Position numbers and translations under genes: made by a program
The notes under the pieces: model-generated
The model's database searches: none
What the model was told of the DNA's origin: nothing
Seen by the model: only the letters and a program-made list of their open reading frames with translations
Part shown: piece after piece, positions 1 through 7,772 of the stretch
How the letters are laid out: every line of letters starts with the position of its first letter
How positions within the stretch are numbered: the stretch's first letter is position 1
Origin: Alicyclobacillus tolerans
Lineage (GTDB): Bacteria > Bacillota > Bacilli > Alicyclobacillales > Alicyclobacillaceae
Assembly: GCF_021739485.1 (NCBI RefSeq)
Contig: NZ_JAJFNK010000012.1
Coordinates: 1 to 64,000 of the forward strand
Reading direction: 5' to 3'
Length of the DNA: 64,000 nt

Positions 1-112
1 GTGAGATGGGAAGTCGAAAAATACGCCATTCCTCCCCGACTTTAGAAGTCAGGGTCTCCTGGCGCAAATCGATGAAGGGAGATATTTGAACGTCGCTCAT
101 GAGAGGTCTCAG

Positions 113-256
113 AACCTCTAACGAACAGAATCTGTGTTATGCAAGGTCGTGGTCTGCGTGTTTCGCACCGCTAAGGAACAGAATGCGCATTATACCCGGC
201 CATGACCCGGGGTTCTGCACCGCTAAGGAACAAAATGTGCATTATGCCTGGGGCCC
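113..256. repeat. Three degenerate ~52-bp tandem copies
   Basis: Copies begin near 113, 165 and 217. The second and third share the core GCACCGCTAAGGAACA and a following ATG-rich stretch; the first is more diverged. The array fills the space downstream of the minus-strand yfhH-like gene. I see no gene in bases 1-256. Confidence 0.7.
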
Positions 257-565
257 TCAGTCGGTTGCGAGCATCGCAATCGGGACGGCCTTTTGCTGTG
301 CATTGGAAGCCAACGTTCCCCACGCCATGACACCTCGAACGTCAGTGACGGTGAATTGGTCGTACTCTTCCGCGAGCCGGTAGGTACGGCCGATTTCAAT
401 ATGGGCTGCAGGTTTTATTTGGTACGACTTAGCGAGGTACCATTTGGTCATTAAGACCTCGTATTCCTGCCAATTTTCGTTGTCATAGGCGGCTTGTCCT
501 TGATCGCGAAGTTTATCGAGTTCCCTCTGGAGCTCATCGGGTGTCATATCACTGTATAGAGCCAT
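257..565 (-). CDS. yfhH: YfhH-like DUF1811 family protein
   Basis: This is a 102-residue soluble protein of the DUF1811 family, called YfhH in Bacillus, whose biochemical role is not known to me. The N-terminus has the family pattern MTPDELQRELDKLRD, a predicted helix. The C-terminal half has a short beta-rich segment ending in GVMAWGTL, like the family's GVFAWG motif. Length matches the usual ~105 residues. The start is supported by an AGGAGG ribosome binding site about 6 bases before the ATG. It is the last of three minus-strand genes; the gap to the next one (566-667) is short, so co-transcription with ytrHI is possible but not shown. Confidence 0.75.
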   Translation of the reverse strand: MALYSDMTPDELQRELDKLRDQGQAAYDNENWQEYEVLMTKWYLAKSYQIKPAAHIEIGRTYRLAEEYDQFTVTDVRGVMAWGTLASNAQQKAVPIAMLATD

Positions 566-667
566 GGGTGTACCTCCTGCATCGGCGGGTGCAAGTTGTG
601 GTTGGGATGCCGCCTAGCCTCCTCCGGATCGGTCTGTCTGTGGGCAGGAAGTACGGCGCAGGCACTC

Positions 668-1123
668 CTAACCCGAGTTTTTGGGAGACACGGAAATTCG
701 CAAATACGGCGTTTCATCTACAACCACGGTCAGCAAGCGCACCGTGTATTGTTCGTTGCCCACCATAAAGTCTCTTCCGTCTAGCAGGCGGTAAGGGAGG
801 TCTGGGTGGTCGACGAGGATCTGCAGTTTCCTTCCGACCAAAAACGCGAGCTGCTGTTTCACAAACTGTACAGATTGGAGCTGCGTGATGGAGTCTGGTG
901 CTTTGGCGTCCACTTGAAAGCCTTGAATCACAGGCTCGGGGTCGGTTTGGTGCAATTTTGCAGATAATTGAACGTTTTCTTGCTGCAGGTCCTCGTACTT
1001 TATTGTAAGTTGTGAGAGCTTTACGTACAAGCGGTCGACTTCCCGTCCTTGATAACTCAGCATGGCCGCGGAACCTATGAGAACTCCAAGCAGGACGTTC
1101 AGAATCGAATTCCGCAGCGTCAA
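668..1123 (-). CDS. ytrI: Sporulation membrane protein YtrI-like
   Basis: This 151-residue protein has one N-terminal membrane segment (about residues 7-25), then a heptad-like stretch (about 28-60) and a C-terminal domain of mixed strands that I cannot assign. Sequence alone gives weak homology. The call rests on topology and on its place directly after ytrH, the arrangement of the sigma-E ytrH-ytrI pair in Bacillus. The TTG start overlaps the ytrH TGA as TTGA (4 bases), which implies translational coupling. A GGGAG ribosome binding site lies 9 bases upstream, inside ytrH. YtrI is known to be needed for efficient sporulation in B. subtilis; its molecular action is unclear. Confidence 0.62.
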   Translation of the reverse strand: MTLRNSILNVLLGVLIGSAAMLSYQGREVDRLYVKLSQLTIKYEDLQQENVQLSAKLHQTDPEPVIQGFQVDAKAPDSITQLQSVQFVKQQLAFLVGRKLQILVDHPDLPYRLLDGRDFMVGNEQYTVRLLTVVVDETPYLRISVSPKNSG

Positions 1124-1461
1124 GGGAGGTCACTCCCGGCCAGGCTTCGGATCAGGAGAAATCCAATCTGACACCCTAAAAAGGCTGCAACAAGGTAAGC
1201 AAACTGCCGTGCCATCGGAAGTAATTTCCACGCCAGGACACCCGTTTCAATCACTCGCAAAGTATCCATTGTGCCGCCCAAAGTGCTGACCAACGCCCAA
1301 ATCTTGAGCTGATCCGCTAAATGCAACATGGTAGCCATAGGGGGGGTGTGTCGAAGGAGAGCCCCTACTCCTCCGAGCAGTGCTCCGCCGACAACCATTC
1401 CCATGGAAACCATGAAGTCGATGATGAGGGTGGTAACAAAGGTTTTACTGACAAAGACCAT
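1120..1461 (-). CDS. ytrH: Sporulation membrane protein YtrH
   Basis: YtrH is a small membrane protein made in the mother cell during sporulation. The 113-residue product has the family pattern: a first hydrophobic segment, FMVSMGMVVGGALLGGVGAL, then LADQLKIWALVSTLGGTMD, then a second hydrophobic C-terminal segment ending near FLLIRSL. I chose the ATG at 1461 because GGAGG sits 7 bases upstream. An ATG two codons earlier would place that ribosome binding site only one base away. The frame stays open upstream to 1692, but that stretch is low-complexity and does not resemble the family. It overlaps ytrI by 4 bases. I could not identify a convincing sigma-E promoter. Confidence 0.85.
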   Translation of the reverse strand: MVFVSKTFVTTLIIDFMVSMGMVVGGALLGGVGALLRHTPPMATMLHLADQLKIWALVSTLGGTMDTLRVIETGVLAWKLLPMARQFAYLVAAFLGCQIGFLLIRSLAGSDLP

Positions 1462-1799
1462 ATCCATCCCTCCAGGATTTGAATTGAGACAGGGGTGGGG
1501 CATGTTCTTTGGGACATGTTCAAGATTTACTGGCCAAGAGGACGAATTATGCATGTGGTTTGGAAACTGGTCTACTTCGCAGGGAGTTGAGGAAGGGTTC
1601 ATGCGATTCGAGCATTTAGGGGGTATAATGAACAGATAGGGTTTTGTTTGGAACACTTGGCGTATGAATGAAGAGCATGATGAATGCGTCATGACGAAGT
1701 GCGGTATGAATGAAGTACATGATGAAGTGCGTCATGACGAAGTGCGGTATGAATGTAAATTGGAAAGACGCCTTGATTTGAAAAGGATGACTTCCCGAG
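1462..1799. other. Intergenic region between divergent genes
   Basis: This 338-bp gap separates ytrH (minus) from the helicase gene (plus). It contains a TATAAT hexamer at 1624-1629 without a good -35 partner, a direct repeat of CATGTTC near 1501-1521, and the 42/43-bp tandem duplication at 1662-1755. A reading frame that crosses the duplication into the helicase gene is produced by the repeat and is not a gene. Confidence 0.5.
1662..1755. repeat. 42/43-bp tandem duplication
   Basis: Two copies (1662-1703 and 1704-1746) differ by a few substitutions and one inserted base. They are followed by a 9-base start of a third (1747-1755). Each copy ends with the palindrome CGTCATGACG and AAGTGCG. 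Confidence 0.8.
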
Positions 1800-4700
1800 A
1801 TGGTACAAAAGTCTGTTCAGGTTCAAGATTGGTCAACAAAATTAGGAAGTGCTCAGGTCTGCGGTCGGTTTATTCCGGGGATGTCGTGGTCCGATTCGGG
1901 AACCGGCTTGCTTTGGATAGAAGATGCGTACAACACTTCGGAGGCCGTTTCGCAGTTTGTGAAGTGGCTCCAGGTGGAATGCAGCGTGGCTCCGCGTCAC
2001 TCAGGACAGAATGGGGAACATCTGGTCCTTGGCGGACGGGAATTTTTGACAGCTGTTACGCATTTGGCTCAATCCGCCCAAAAGTGGACTTTGGCCCCGG
2101 AACTGGATTTGTATGTCCGGATTTGGAGGCTGGCTTTGGAGTTTGTACGGCGGGGGGAGATCGCAGCGTATGCGGCCCCTGCGGGGATCCGTCAGTCGGA
2201 TGTCTACGCCTCTTTGTTTCGCGCCGGAAAAGCGGATGAAGATGGATGGGTCGAGTGGAGTTCACATACGGAACGGTACAAGGCAGCTTGGATGCCTGTC
2301 TTGACAAGCGACAAGCGGACGGCGTTGCGCTTGGTTTACGTCAGCTTAGCGGATCGGTTGTGGGAAGACGGTTGGGAAGAAGAATACGGTTGGAGTGAGG
2401 AAGAACACGGCAGAAATCTGACGGACCTCTGGCTCTGGAGATGCGTGGATGCACTGACCCGCCGGATGCTGAAAGACAAACCGACCGACGATGTCTTTGA
2501 ACAACACTCGGTATACCGGGTTTCTTATCGCGGTGAGGATGAGGTCGTACAGCGGTGGCAGCGCGCTTTGTGGGCGGGGCCGGACGATGCCTATTTTTCA
2601 GCCGATGGTTGGCTGGTATGGCGAATCGTCAAGCAGACCTTTCACGATGCGGGATGGAAAGAACTGAGTGTGTTTGAACGGTCAGGCAAGGCCTTTTACC
2701 ACTTGGAATTTGAATTGGTGCCGCCGGTGCGGGAAAATCCAGCCGCAGATTGGAAGTTGGTGTACTACATCGCTCATAACCACTTTCCGTATCGAGCTTT
2801 ATTGTCCGCATGGTGGCAGACGCCAGGGCGAACCTGGCGCGTCGGGAAAGAGCGGCTCGTGTCTCCGGATGTGTGGGTTTTGCCAGCGCTCCGGGCGGCG
2901 GGGGAAATCTACGAACCCATCGCGGACAGTTTAAAGCAGGCGGGACCCTCTCAGTGTGTGATTGCACCAGAGGAGGTTTACGACTTTGTCACGGACGGCT
3001 TAGTCCGCCTGCGCGCTCACGGGATTGTGGTAAAAACTCCAGAAATCGATGAAAGTCCAGCTGCGGACATCCGCATTCGGGTGCAAGTCAAGCGTATGAA
3101 AACCAAGTCTTCGCTCGTCGGAACGGGGCGCAGGACGGAAAGTTGGTTTGATACCCAACAGCTAGTCGACTTTGATTGGACCTTGGTGATTGACGATCAC
3201 GAAATTTCTGGACAGGAATTTGAGAACATGGTGAACCAGCGGGTGCCTTACTTGCAGTTGGGGGGCTCGTGGCGGCTTGTTCCTTTGCAGGATATTTTAA
3301 ATCAGGTTCAGGAGTTGGCAGGAACAGATGGGAATGCCAATTCGGCCACCTTGAATTTGATGCAGTTTTCTCGCTCTGTATTTATGGCGGAGGAAGACGA
3401 GAACACGCCTTTTCGTCTAGAAGTCGAATACGACCGCGAGGCTGCCGAACTGGGAGAAATGATGAAGGCTTTGAAAGGCGCCAGCGAGCCAAAGGCAGTT
3501 GAGCCGCCAAAGGGATTTCAAGGAACCCTGAGGAAGTATCAGGCCGTCGGATACTCCTGGCTGCTGCACTTGCGCCAAATGGAGCTTGGCGGTTGTCTGG
3601 CGGACGATATGGGGCTTGGTAAAACGATTCAAGTTTTAGCTTATTTACTCCATCTCAAAGAGCAACACTTGAACCAAGGCGCCCATCTGTTGGTTTGTCC
3701 AACGTCTTTGCTGCAAAACTGGAAAGCAGAAATCGCTCGCTTCACTCCAGACTTGTCCATTCACATTCATCACGGGGCTTCCAGAAACCAGGAGGTTTCC
3801 GAAGGGAAGTCTCTGCTTCACCACGCGTTTGAGAACTGTGACCTTGTCATCACGACGTATGCCACGGTGATGCGCGATTTAGATTACTTTTTAGAACAAA
3901 AATACGACGTATTGATTGTGGATGAGGCACAAAACATCAAAAACGCCCATACGAAGCAAGCGCAGGCTGTGCGAAAGCTGCAGGCTCACCACAAGGTCGC
4001 CTTAACGGGGACACCGGTAGAAAACCGCCTTGAAGAGTTGTGGTCGATTTTTCAATTTTGTACCCCGGGATACCTTGGCAGCTTGAGCTGGTTTCGCAAA
4101 GTGTTTGCCGATCCGATTTCCGCAAATCCGAAGTCTGCAGCGGCATTAAAGCTGCACCGCTTGTTGCAGCCTGTTCTTTTGCGCAGACAGAAATCCGATC
4201 CAACCATTCAGATGGAACTGCCTGAGAAATGGGAGATCCGCGAGCACTCGTCATTGACGGCGGAACAAGCCGCTTTGTACCAGTCCGTGGTGAACCGGTT
4301 GTTTGTGAACTTGGGGCAGGGAGAGCAAAGCTTTTCTCGCCGGGGACAAATCCTGGCCGCTTTAGTCCGCTTAAAGCAGATTTGCGACCATCCTTGTCTG
4401 GTGACTGGAGGAAACAATGCGGTCAGTCGTTCGGGGAAACTGAAGCTTGTGTTGGATTTGCTCGAAGGCGTGGTTGCCGAGGAGGAATCAGCTCTAATTT
4501 TTACGCAGTTCCGGGATATGGGGGAACTGCTGTGCGATGCGATTGAGGAACAATTTGGCTGGCGGCCGAAATTTTTACACGGAGGTCTGTCCGCCAGTGC
4601 GAGAGGTCAAATGGTCGCAGATTTCCAATCGAAAAAGGATACGGCCCCGGTACTGGTGCTGTCGCTAAAGGCCGGCGGGGTCGGATTGAACCTCACGCGC

Positions 4701-4982
4701 GCCAATCACGTGTTTCACTTTGATCGTTGGTGGAATCCGGCCGTCGAGGACCAAGCGACAGACCGTGCATTCCGGATTGGACAGACAAAAGACGTCCAGG
4801 TTCACAAATTGGTTTGTTCGGGCACCTTGGAGGAGCGGATCGATGCCTTAATCCACTCTAAGCGACTGTTGTCTGCATCGGTAGTCGGGGAATCTGAAGG
4901 GTGGATTACTGAAATGGACAACGAGGAACTTCGCAGTTTGTTCGCTTTGGATGAAGAATCCGCAATCGGGGAGGAAGAATAG
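1800..4982 (+). CDS. ywqA: SNF2/SWI2-family DEAD/DEAH-box helicase, YwqA-like
   Basis: This 1060-residue protein is a two-domain SNF2-type DNA translocase with a long N-terminal region like the bacterial SNF2-associated domain. The ATPase motifs are intact. Walker A DMGLGKT is near residue 600, LIVDEAQN near 705 (DEAQ rather than DEAH), LTGTPVENRLEELW near 740, AGGVGLNLTRANHV near 960 and RAFRIGQ near 990. Family members remodel protein-DNA complexes; the substrate of this one is unknown. The ATG at 1800 has a modest AAAGGA 12 bases upstream, so the start is uncertain by some codons. The stop codon shares one base with the next gene's start (TAGTG), the same ywqA-ywqB pairing seen in Bacillus, and suggests a common function. 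Confidence 0.88.
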   Translation: MVQKSVQVQDWSTKLGSAQVCGRFIPGMSWSDSGTGLLWIEDAYNTSEAVSQFVKWLQVECSVAPRHSGQNGEHLVLGGREFLTAVTHLAQSAQKWTLAPELDLYVRIWRLALEFVRRGEIAAYAAPAGIRQSDVYASLFRAGKADEDGWVEWSSHTERYKAAWMPVLTSDKRTALRLVYVSLADRLWEDGWEEEYGWSEEEHGRNLTDLWLWRCVDALTRRMLKDKPTDDVFEQHSVYRVSYRGEDEVVQRWQRALWAGPDDAYFSADGWLVWRIVKQTFHDAGWKELSVFERSGKAFYHLEFELVPPVRENPAADWKLVYYIAHNHFPYRALLSAWWQTPGRTWRVGKERLVSPDVWVLPALRAAGEIYEPIADSLKQAGPSQCVIAPEEVYDFVTDGLVRLRAHGIVVKTPEIDESPAADIRIRVQVKRMKTKSSLVGTGRRTESWFDTQQLVDFDWTLVIDDHEISGQEFENMVNQRVPYLQLGGSWRLVPLQDILNQVQELAGTDGNANSATLNLMQFSRSVFMAEEDENTPFRLEVEYDREAAELGEMMKALKGASEPKAVEPPKGFQGTLRKYQAVGYSWLLHLRQMELGGCLADDMGLGKTIQVLAYLLHLKEQHLNQGAHLLVCPTSLLQNWKAEIARFTPDLSIHIHHGASRNQEVSEGKSLLHHAFENCDLVITTYATVMRDLDYFLEQKYDVLIVDEAQNIKNAHTKQAQAVRKLQAHHKVALTGTPVENRLEELWSIFQFCTPGYLGSLSWFRKVFADPISANPKSAAALKLHRLLQPVLLRRQKSDPTIQMELPEKWEIREHSSLTAEQAALYQSVVNRLFVNLGQGEQSFSRRGQILAALVRLKQICDHPCLVTGGNNAVSRSGKLKLVLDLLEGVVAEEESALIFTQFRDMGELLCDAIEEQFGWRPKFLHGGLSASARGQMVADFQSKKDTAPVLVLSLKAGGVGLNLTRANHVFHFDRWWNPAVEDQATDRAFRIGQTKDVQVHKLVCSGTLEERIDALIHSKRLLSASVVGESEGWITEMDNEELRSLFALDEESAIGEEE

Positions 4983-5779
4983 TGGCACCGAAGACGAAGC
5001 GCAGTCCGGCCCGCAGTTCGTTTGTCGAGTTGAACTGGAAACCTTTTTTAGGCCAAATCGACGGTGCCCGGTTGCGCCGGGGGAAGGCGTTGTCCAAACA
5101 AGGTGCAGTCGGCGCCTTTGTGATCAAGGATGGGTATGTGGTTTGTCCAGTCAAAAGTTCTGGGTTCAGTTCGGGTACTTATCAAGTGAAATTCCCGGCT
5201 GTAGACTGGTGGCTCCCGTATTTGAACAGCATTGCCATTTGGTTTAGCCGGCGGCCGGATTGGTTGGCGTCCTTGATTGCGGGAGAATGGCCGGAGGAGT
5301 TTCTCGAGTTCATGAAAACAGCGGGATTACGGCTGTTTCCCGATGCCTCTTCAGCCCAGCAGATTCAAAGTCAAGCCGTGTGCAACTGCCCTGAATTGGA
5401 GTCTCCATGCCGTCACATCATTGCAGCCATTTATAGTGCCATCAACGAAATGGAAGAAAACCCGCTGGGGTCGCTGCGGTTTGTCGGGGTGGAAACCGGC
5501 GTGCTCCTGGACTGGGTTCACGAGCAAACGGTCAAAGAATTAACCGACCCAAGCGAAGAGAATTCCTTCGCGAACCCAGACGGCGCAATTCGCAGCGAAG
5601 GCCTCAATGACGAAGAAAGCAGCGGCGTCCAAAACTCAGCGTCAGAGGACAGCTTAAACGGGGTGTGGCCCGAAGAACAGTTGGCTTTTGACGAAGAGGA
5701 ATCAGCCAACGATTCGCGCTGGCAACGGATCGTGCCCGAATTCGACGAGCGAAAGGCAGCAATGTGGAAGGTGACATGA
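4982..5779 (+). CDS. ywqB: SWIM zinc-finger protein, YwqB-like
   Basis: This 265-residue protein carries a SWIM zinc finger, C134-x-C136-x6-C143-x-H145, in the segment CNCPELESPCRH. SWIM domains bind DNA or protein and often accompany SNF2 ATPases. The N-terminal part (W-rich, residues 1-110) is typical of the partner protein; the C-terminal ~80 residues are acidic and low-complexity. The GTG start overlaps the last base of the helicase stop codon, so the two are certainly one transcription unit. The likely role is a DNA- or protein-binding accessory to the helicase; this is inferred from pairing. Confidence 0.82.
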   Translation: MAPKTKRSPARSSFVELNWKPFLGQIDGARLRRGKALSKQGAVGAFVIKDGYVVCPVKSSGFSSGTYQVKFPAVDWWLPYLNSIAIWFSRRPDWLASLIAGEWPEEFLEFMKTAGLRLFPDASSAQQIQSQAVCNCPELESPCRHIIAAIYSAINEMEENPLGSLRFVGVETGVLLDWVHEQTVKELTDPSEENSFANPDGAIRSEGLNDEESSGVQNSASEDSLNGVWPEEQLAFDEEESANDSRWQRIVPEFDERKAAMWKVT

Positions 5780-5888
5780 TGTTCATCGCGGTATCCCCCT
5801 TTTTCAAATAGCACTTAATCTATAGCGCGTTTACCCCCCTTAAACACTACAAATCGTAAATTCAGGAATAAATTCCAACCATTTAATG

Positions 5889-5902
5889 CGAACATATGTT
5901 TG
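5889..5902. promoter_or_regulatory. LexA (SOS) box 1
   Basis: CGAACATATGTTTG is a full match to the Bacillus LexA/DinR consensus CGAACRNRYGTTYG. It overlaps the candidate -35 hexamer of the downstream promoter. Confidence 0.85.
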
Positions 5903-5927
5903 TATTTCGCTTGTGAGTGAATATAAT
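5899..5927 (+). promoter_or_regulatory. Candidate SOS promoter of the imuB-dnaE2 operon
   Basis: TTTGTA (5899-5904), a 17-base spacer and a perfect TATAAT (5922-5927). The -35 is weak. The -35 lies inside LexA box 1 and the probable transcription start (about 5934) lies just before box 2, so bound LexA would block it. Confidence 0.7.
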
Positions 5928-5935
5928 GTTTAATA

Positions 5936-5949
5936 CGAACATATGTTCC
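5936..5949. promoter_or_regulatory. LexA (SOS) box 2
   Basis: CGAACATATGTTCC matches 13 of 14 positions of the Bacillus LexA consensus (the final G is C). It starts 47 bp after box 1. Confidence 0.8.
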
Positions 5950-5982
5950 TGTTGGTTTTTCAGACGCGATCGCAGCTGGGAA

Positions 5983-7317
5983 ATGGGGGTGACGTCCAGG
6001 ACCATGAGGTTTTCGTTGTTTGGGCAAGGTGAAGGAGTGCGTTGTCAGGGTCTTGGACCCTATTGGGCCTGCATTTTGAACGGCCGGGTGACCGATGCAT
6101 CCGTCTCTGCCAGGCGCCAGGGTGTTCGTCCGGGAATCGCGGCGAAGGCGGCAATCGCCATGCTGCCGCAACTGGTGTTGGTTCCCGAACCCGAAGAGGC
6201 CAGCCGGACGATGCAAGCGGTATGGGAAACGCTGTGGAAGTTCACCCCTTGGCTTGAGACCGTTGGAAAGTCGGCGTTTTTATTGCAGTTGCCTGGAAAC
6301 GCCCCGCCTCTTCAAGAAGTGCGCAACTTGCTGTTGGATGTGGAAAAGGTGCTGAGTCCGGAACAAAGGTGGCGTACGGGATTTGCAGAAAGTCCTTTTT
6401 TGGCCCAGACCCTCGTGGAATGGAGCCGTTTGGAGCGCGTACCGGGAGCACGCTACTTTAAGGTTCATGAACAAGAACTGATTGTTTCGCCGTACTTGGC
6501 AAAGTGGCTGACGCAAAAGGCGAATCCTTCGAGGAACTTAACGAACTTGACGACACAGCACTGGATAAAAAATTGTCCAATCGAGGCTGTGCACAGCGCA
6601 TCTGAACCGATGCGGGCAAAATTGCCCGGTCTTGGCGTACACCGCGTTCGAGACTTGGATGAAATTTCAGATGCATCTCTGATCCGCCATTTTGGAAAAG
6701 ACGCTCTGCACCTGCGCCGGGTGTTGGAACCTTCATTGGGGGGCAGCATCCATGTGAACTATCCACGGCCGGAAAAAAAGGTTCGGTGGCAGGGGGAGCC
6801 TGGCGATTGTGTTTCTTTGGAGCAGCTTCCGCAACTCCTTGAGTCGCTGATGATCCCGCTCGTCAAAGAATTGGAAAGAGGCGCTGTGGGAGCGCTCAAG
6901 GTGATGCTGAAATGGAAGACTGAGCAGGAACAGGGCGAGTTTATCCGAACGGCGAAACGGCCCGTTTGTCAACTGGATTTTCTGCTCGCTCAGTTGCTGC
7001 CGGGGCTGAAGAACTGGCGCGGAAACAAGGTCTATGACTTAGAAGTCTGTCTCAGCGAGCTTGCGCCCTTGACTCCCGTGCAAACGCGGTTTGCAATTTT
7101 CGAGGCTGCGGTTCCCGGACAGAGGGCGGCTGCAGGTGCAGGTGCGGTCGCGGGAGCAGGTATCCAAAGGGATTGTGGAACAAACACAGAGGATGTACAG
7201 GGGAAATTGAAAAGGCTGCTGGAACAGGTAAACCACAAGTTTCCTGAGCGTTTGAAGGTTGGGTTGCGACCAAGCTTTCGGGAGTTGAGGTTAAAAGCAT
7301 TAGCTGAAACGAACTGA
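5983..7317 (+). CDS. imuB: ImuB-like, catalytically inactive Y-family DNA polymerase homologue
   Basis: This ~444-residue protein resembles ImuB, the scaffold subunit of the SOS mutasome. After a short N-terminus it has the Y-family pattern RRQGVRPGIAAKAAIAMLP, then RFTPWLE-like FTPWLETVGKSAFLLQLPG where active polymerases carry the DE pair. A helix-hairpin-helix region follows (LPGLGVHRVRDLDEISDASL), then a little-finger-like domain. The acidic residues needed for catalysis are not visible, as in known ImuB proteins. Near the C-terminus there is an Ala/Gly linker. An upstream GTG at 5917 lies before the predicted transcription start, so I use the ATG at 5983; the ATG at 6004 is also possible. 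It precedes a DUF6504 gene and dnaE2. Confidence 0.72.
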   Translation: MGVTSRTMRFSLFGQGEGVRCQGLGPYWACILNGRVTDASVSARRQGVRPGIAAKAAIAMLPQLVLVPEPEEASRTMQAVWETLWKFTPWLETVGKSAFLLQLPGNAPPLQEVRNLLLDVEKVLSPEQRWRTGFAESPFLAQTLVEWSRLERVPGARYFKVHEQELIVSPYLAKWLTQKANPSRNLTNLTTQHWIKNCPIEAVHSASEPMRAKLPGLGVHRVRDLDEISDASLIRHFGKDALHLRRVLEPSLGGSIHVNYPRPEKKVRWQGEPGDCVSLEQLPQLLESLMIPLVKELERGAVGALKVMLKWKTEQEQGEFIRTAKRPVCQLDFLLAQLLPGLKNWRGNKVYDLEVCLSELAPLTPVQTRFAIFEAAVPGQRAAAGAGAVAGAGIQRDCGTNTEDVQGKLKRLLEQVNHKFPERLKVGLRPSFRELRLKALAETN

Positions 7318-7421
7318 ACCCCTTTGTACCTTCGCACGACTAAACTAAAAAGAAGGGAGGGAGCCTGGTTTCAAACCGGCTTGTATCCGAATGAGCAGGT
7401 TTTAGAAACCAGGGAAAATCG

Positions 7422-7664
7422 TTGACGCGGCTGGTGCATCGACCCATCGAGGTGCAAAGTTGGCAGCACTGCGATCCGGCAGTCTTTCGGGATAGGGAAC
7501 TCACCTATGAAATTTGCTTTGTCATTGATAAATGGAAGGAAACCGGTGAATGGTGGAGTGGAGAAGGCGTTCGCCGCGTCCTGCGGGTAATGACGCAAGA
7601 CGCCAGCTTGTTTGACTTGGAATGCATTAATCAAAGTTGGTTTATCTACAAGGTTTGGGATTAA
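7422..7664 (+). CDS. DUF6504 family protein of the mutasome cassette
   Basis: This 80-residue protein has the DUF6504 pattern: RPIEV near the N-terminus, an F-V-I-D-K-W segment, GEWWSGEGVRRVLRV in the middle and a C-terminal WFIYKVWD. In Actinobacteria such proteins are encoded between imuB-like genes and dnaE2, the same position as here; their function is not established. The TTG start has AGGGA about 7 bases upstream, and stop codons at about 7392 and 7404 rule out longer versions. A good ribosome binding site at 7351-7360 has no fitting start codon in this frame. The gap to dnaE2 is 79 bp, filled by a tandem repeat. Confidence 0.72.
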   Translation: MTRLVHRPIEVQSWQHCDPAVFRDRELTYEICFVIDKWKETGEWWSGEGVRRVLRVMTQDASLFDLECINQSWFIYKVWD

Positions 7665-7692
7665 AGCGGCCAAGTGGAATTTGGCGCTTGAA

Positions 7693-7772
7693 AACGTGAC
7701 GAATGGAGAACGTGATAAATCGAGAACGTGATAAATCGAGAATGTGAGTCTGGGAGAACGAGATGGATTGAG
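7693..7772. repeat. Five 16-bp tandem repeats at the dnaE2 start
   Basis: Five consecutive 16-bp units start at 7693, 7709, 7725, 7741 and 7757. Units 2 and 3 are identical (AACGTGATAAATCGAG). The others keep the AAC/AAT start and the final GAG/GAGG. The array runs through both candidate dnaE2 start codons. Confidence 0.85.

Noticed and set aside
1664-2239. 191-codon frame overlapping the helicase start
   Set aside because: Its first part is the tandem duplication and the remainder is an alternate frame of the helicase gene.
5917-5982. Longer ImuB-like start at GTG 5917
   Set aside because: It lies upstream of the predicted transcription start, overlaps the -10 and LexA box 2, and has no ribosome binding site.
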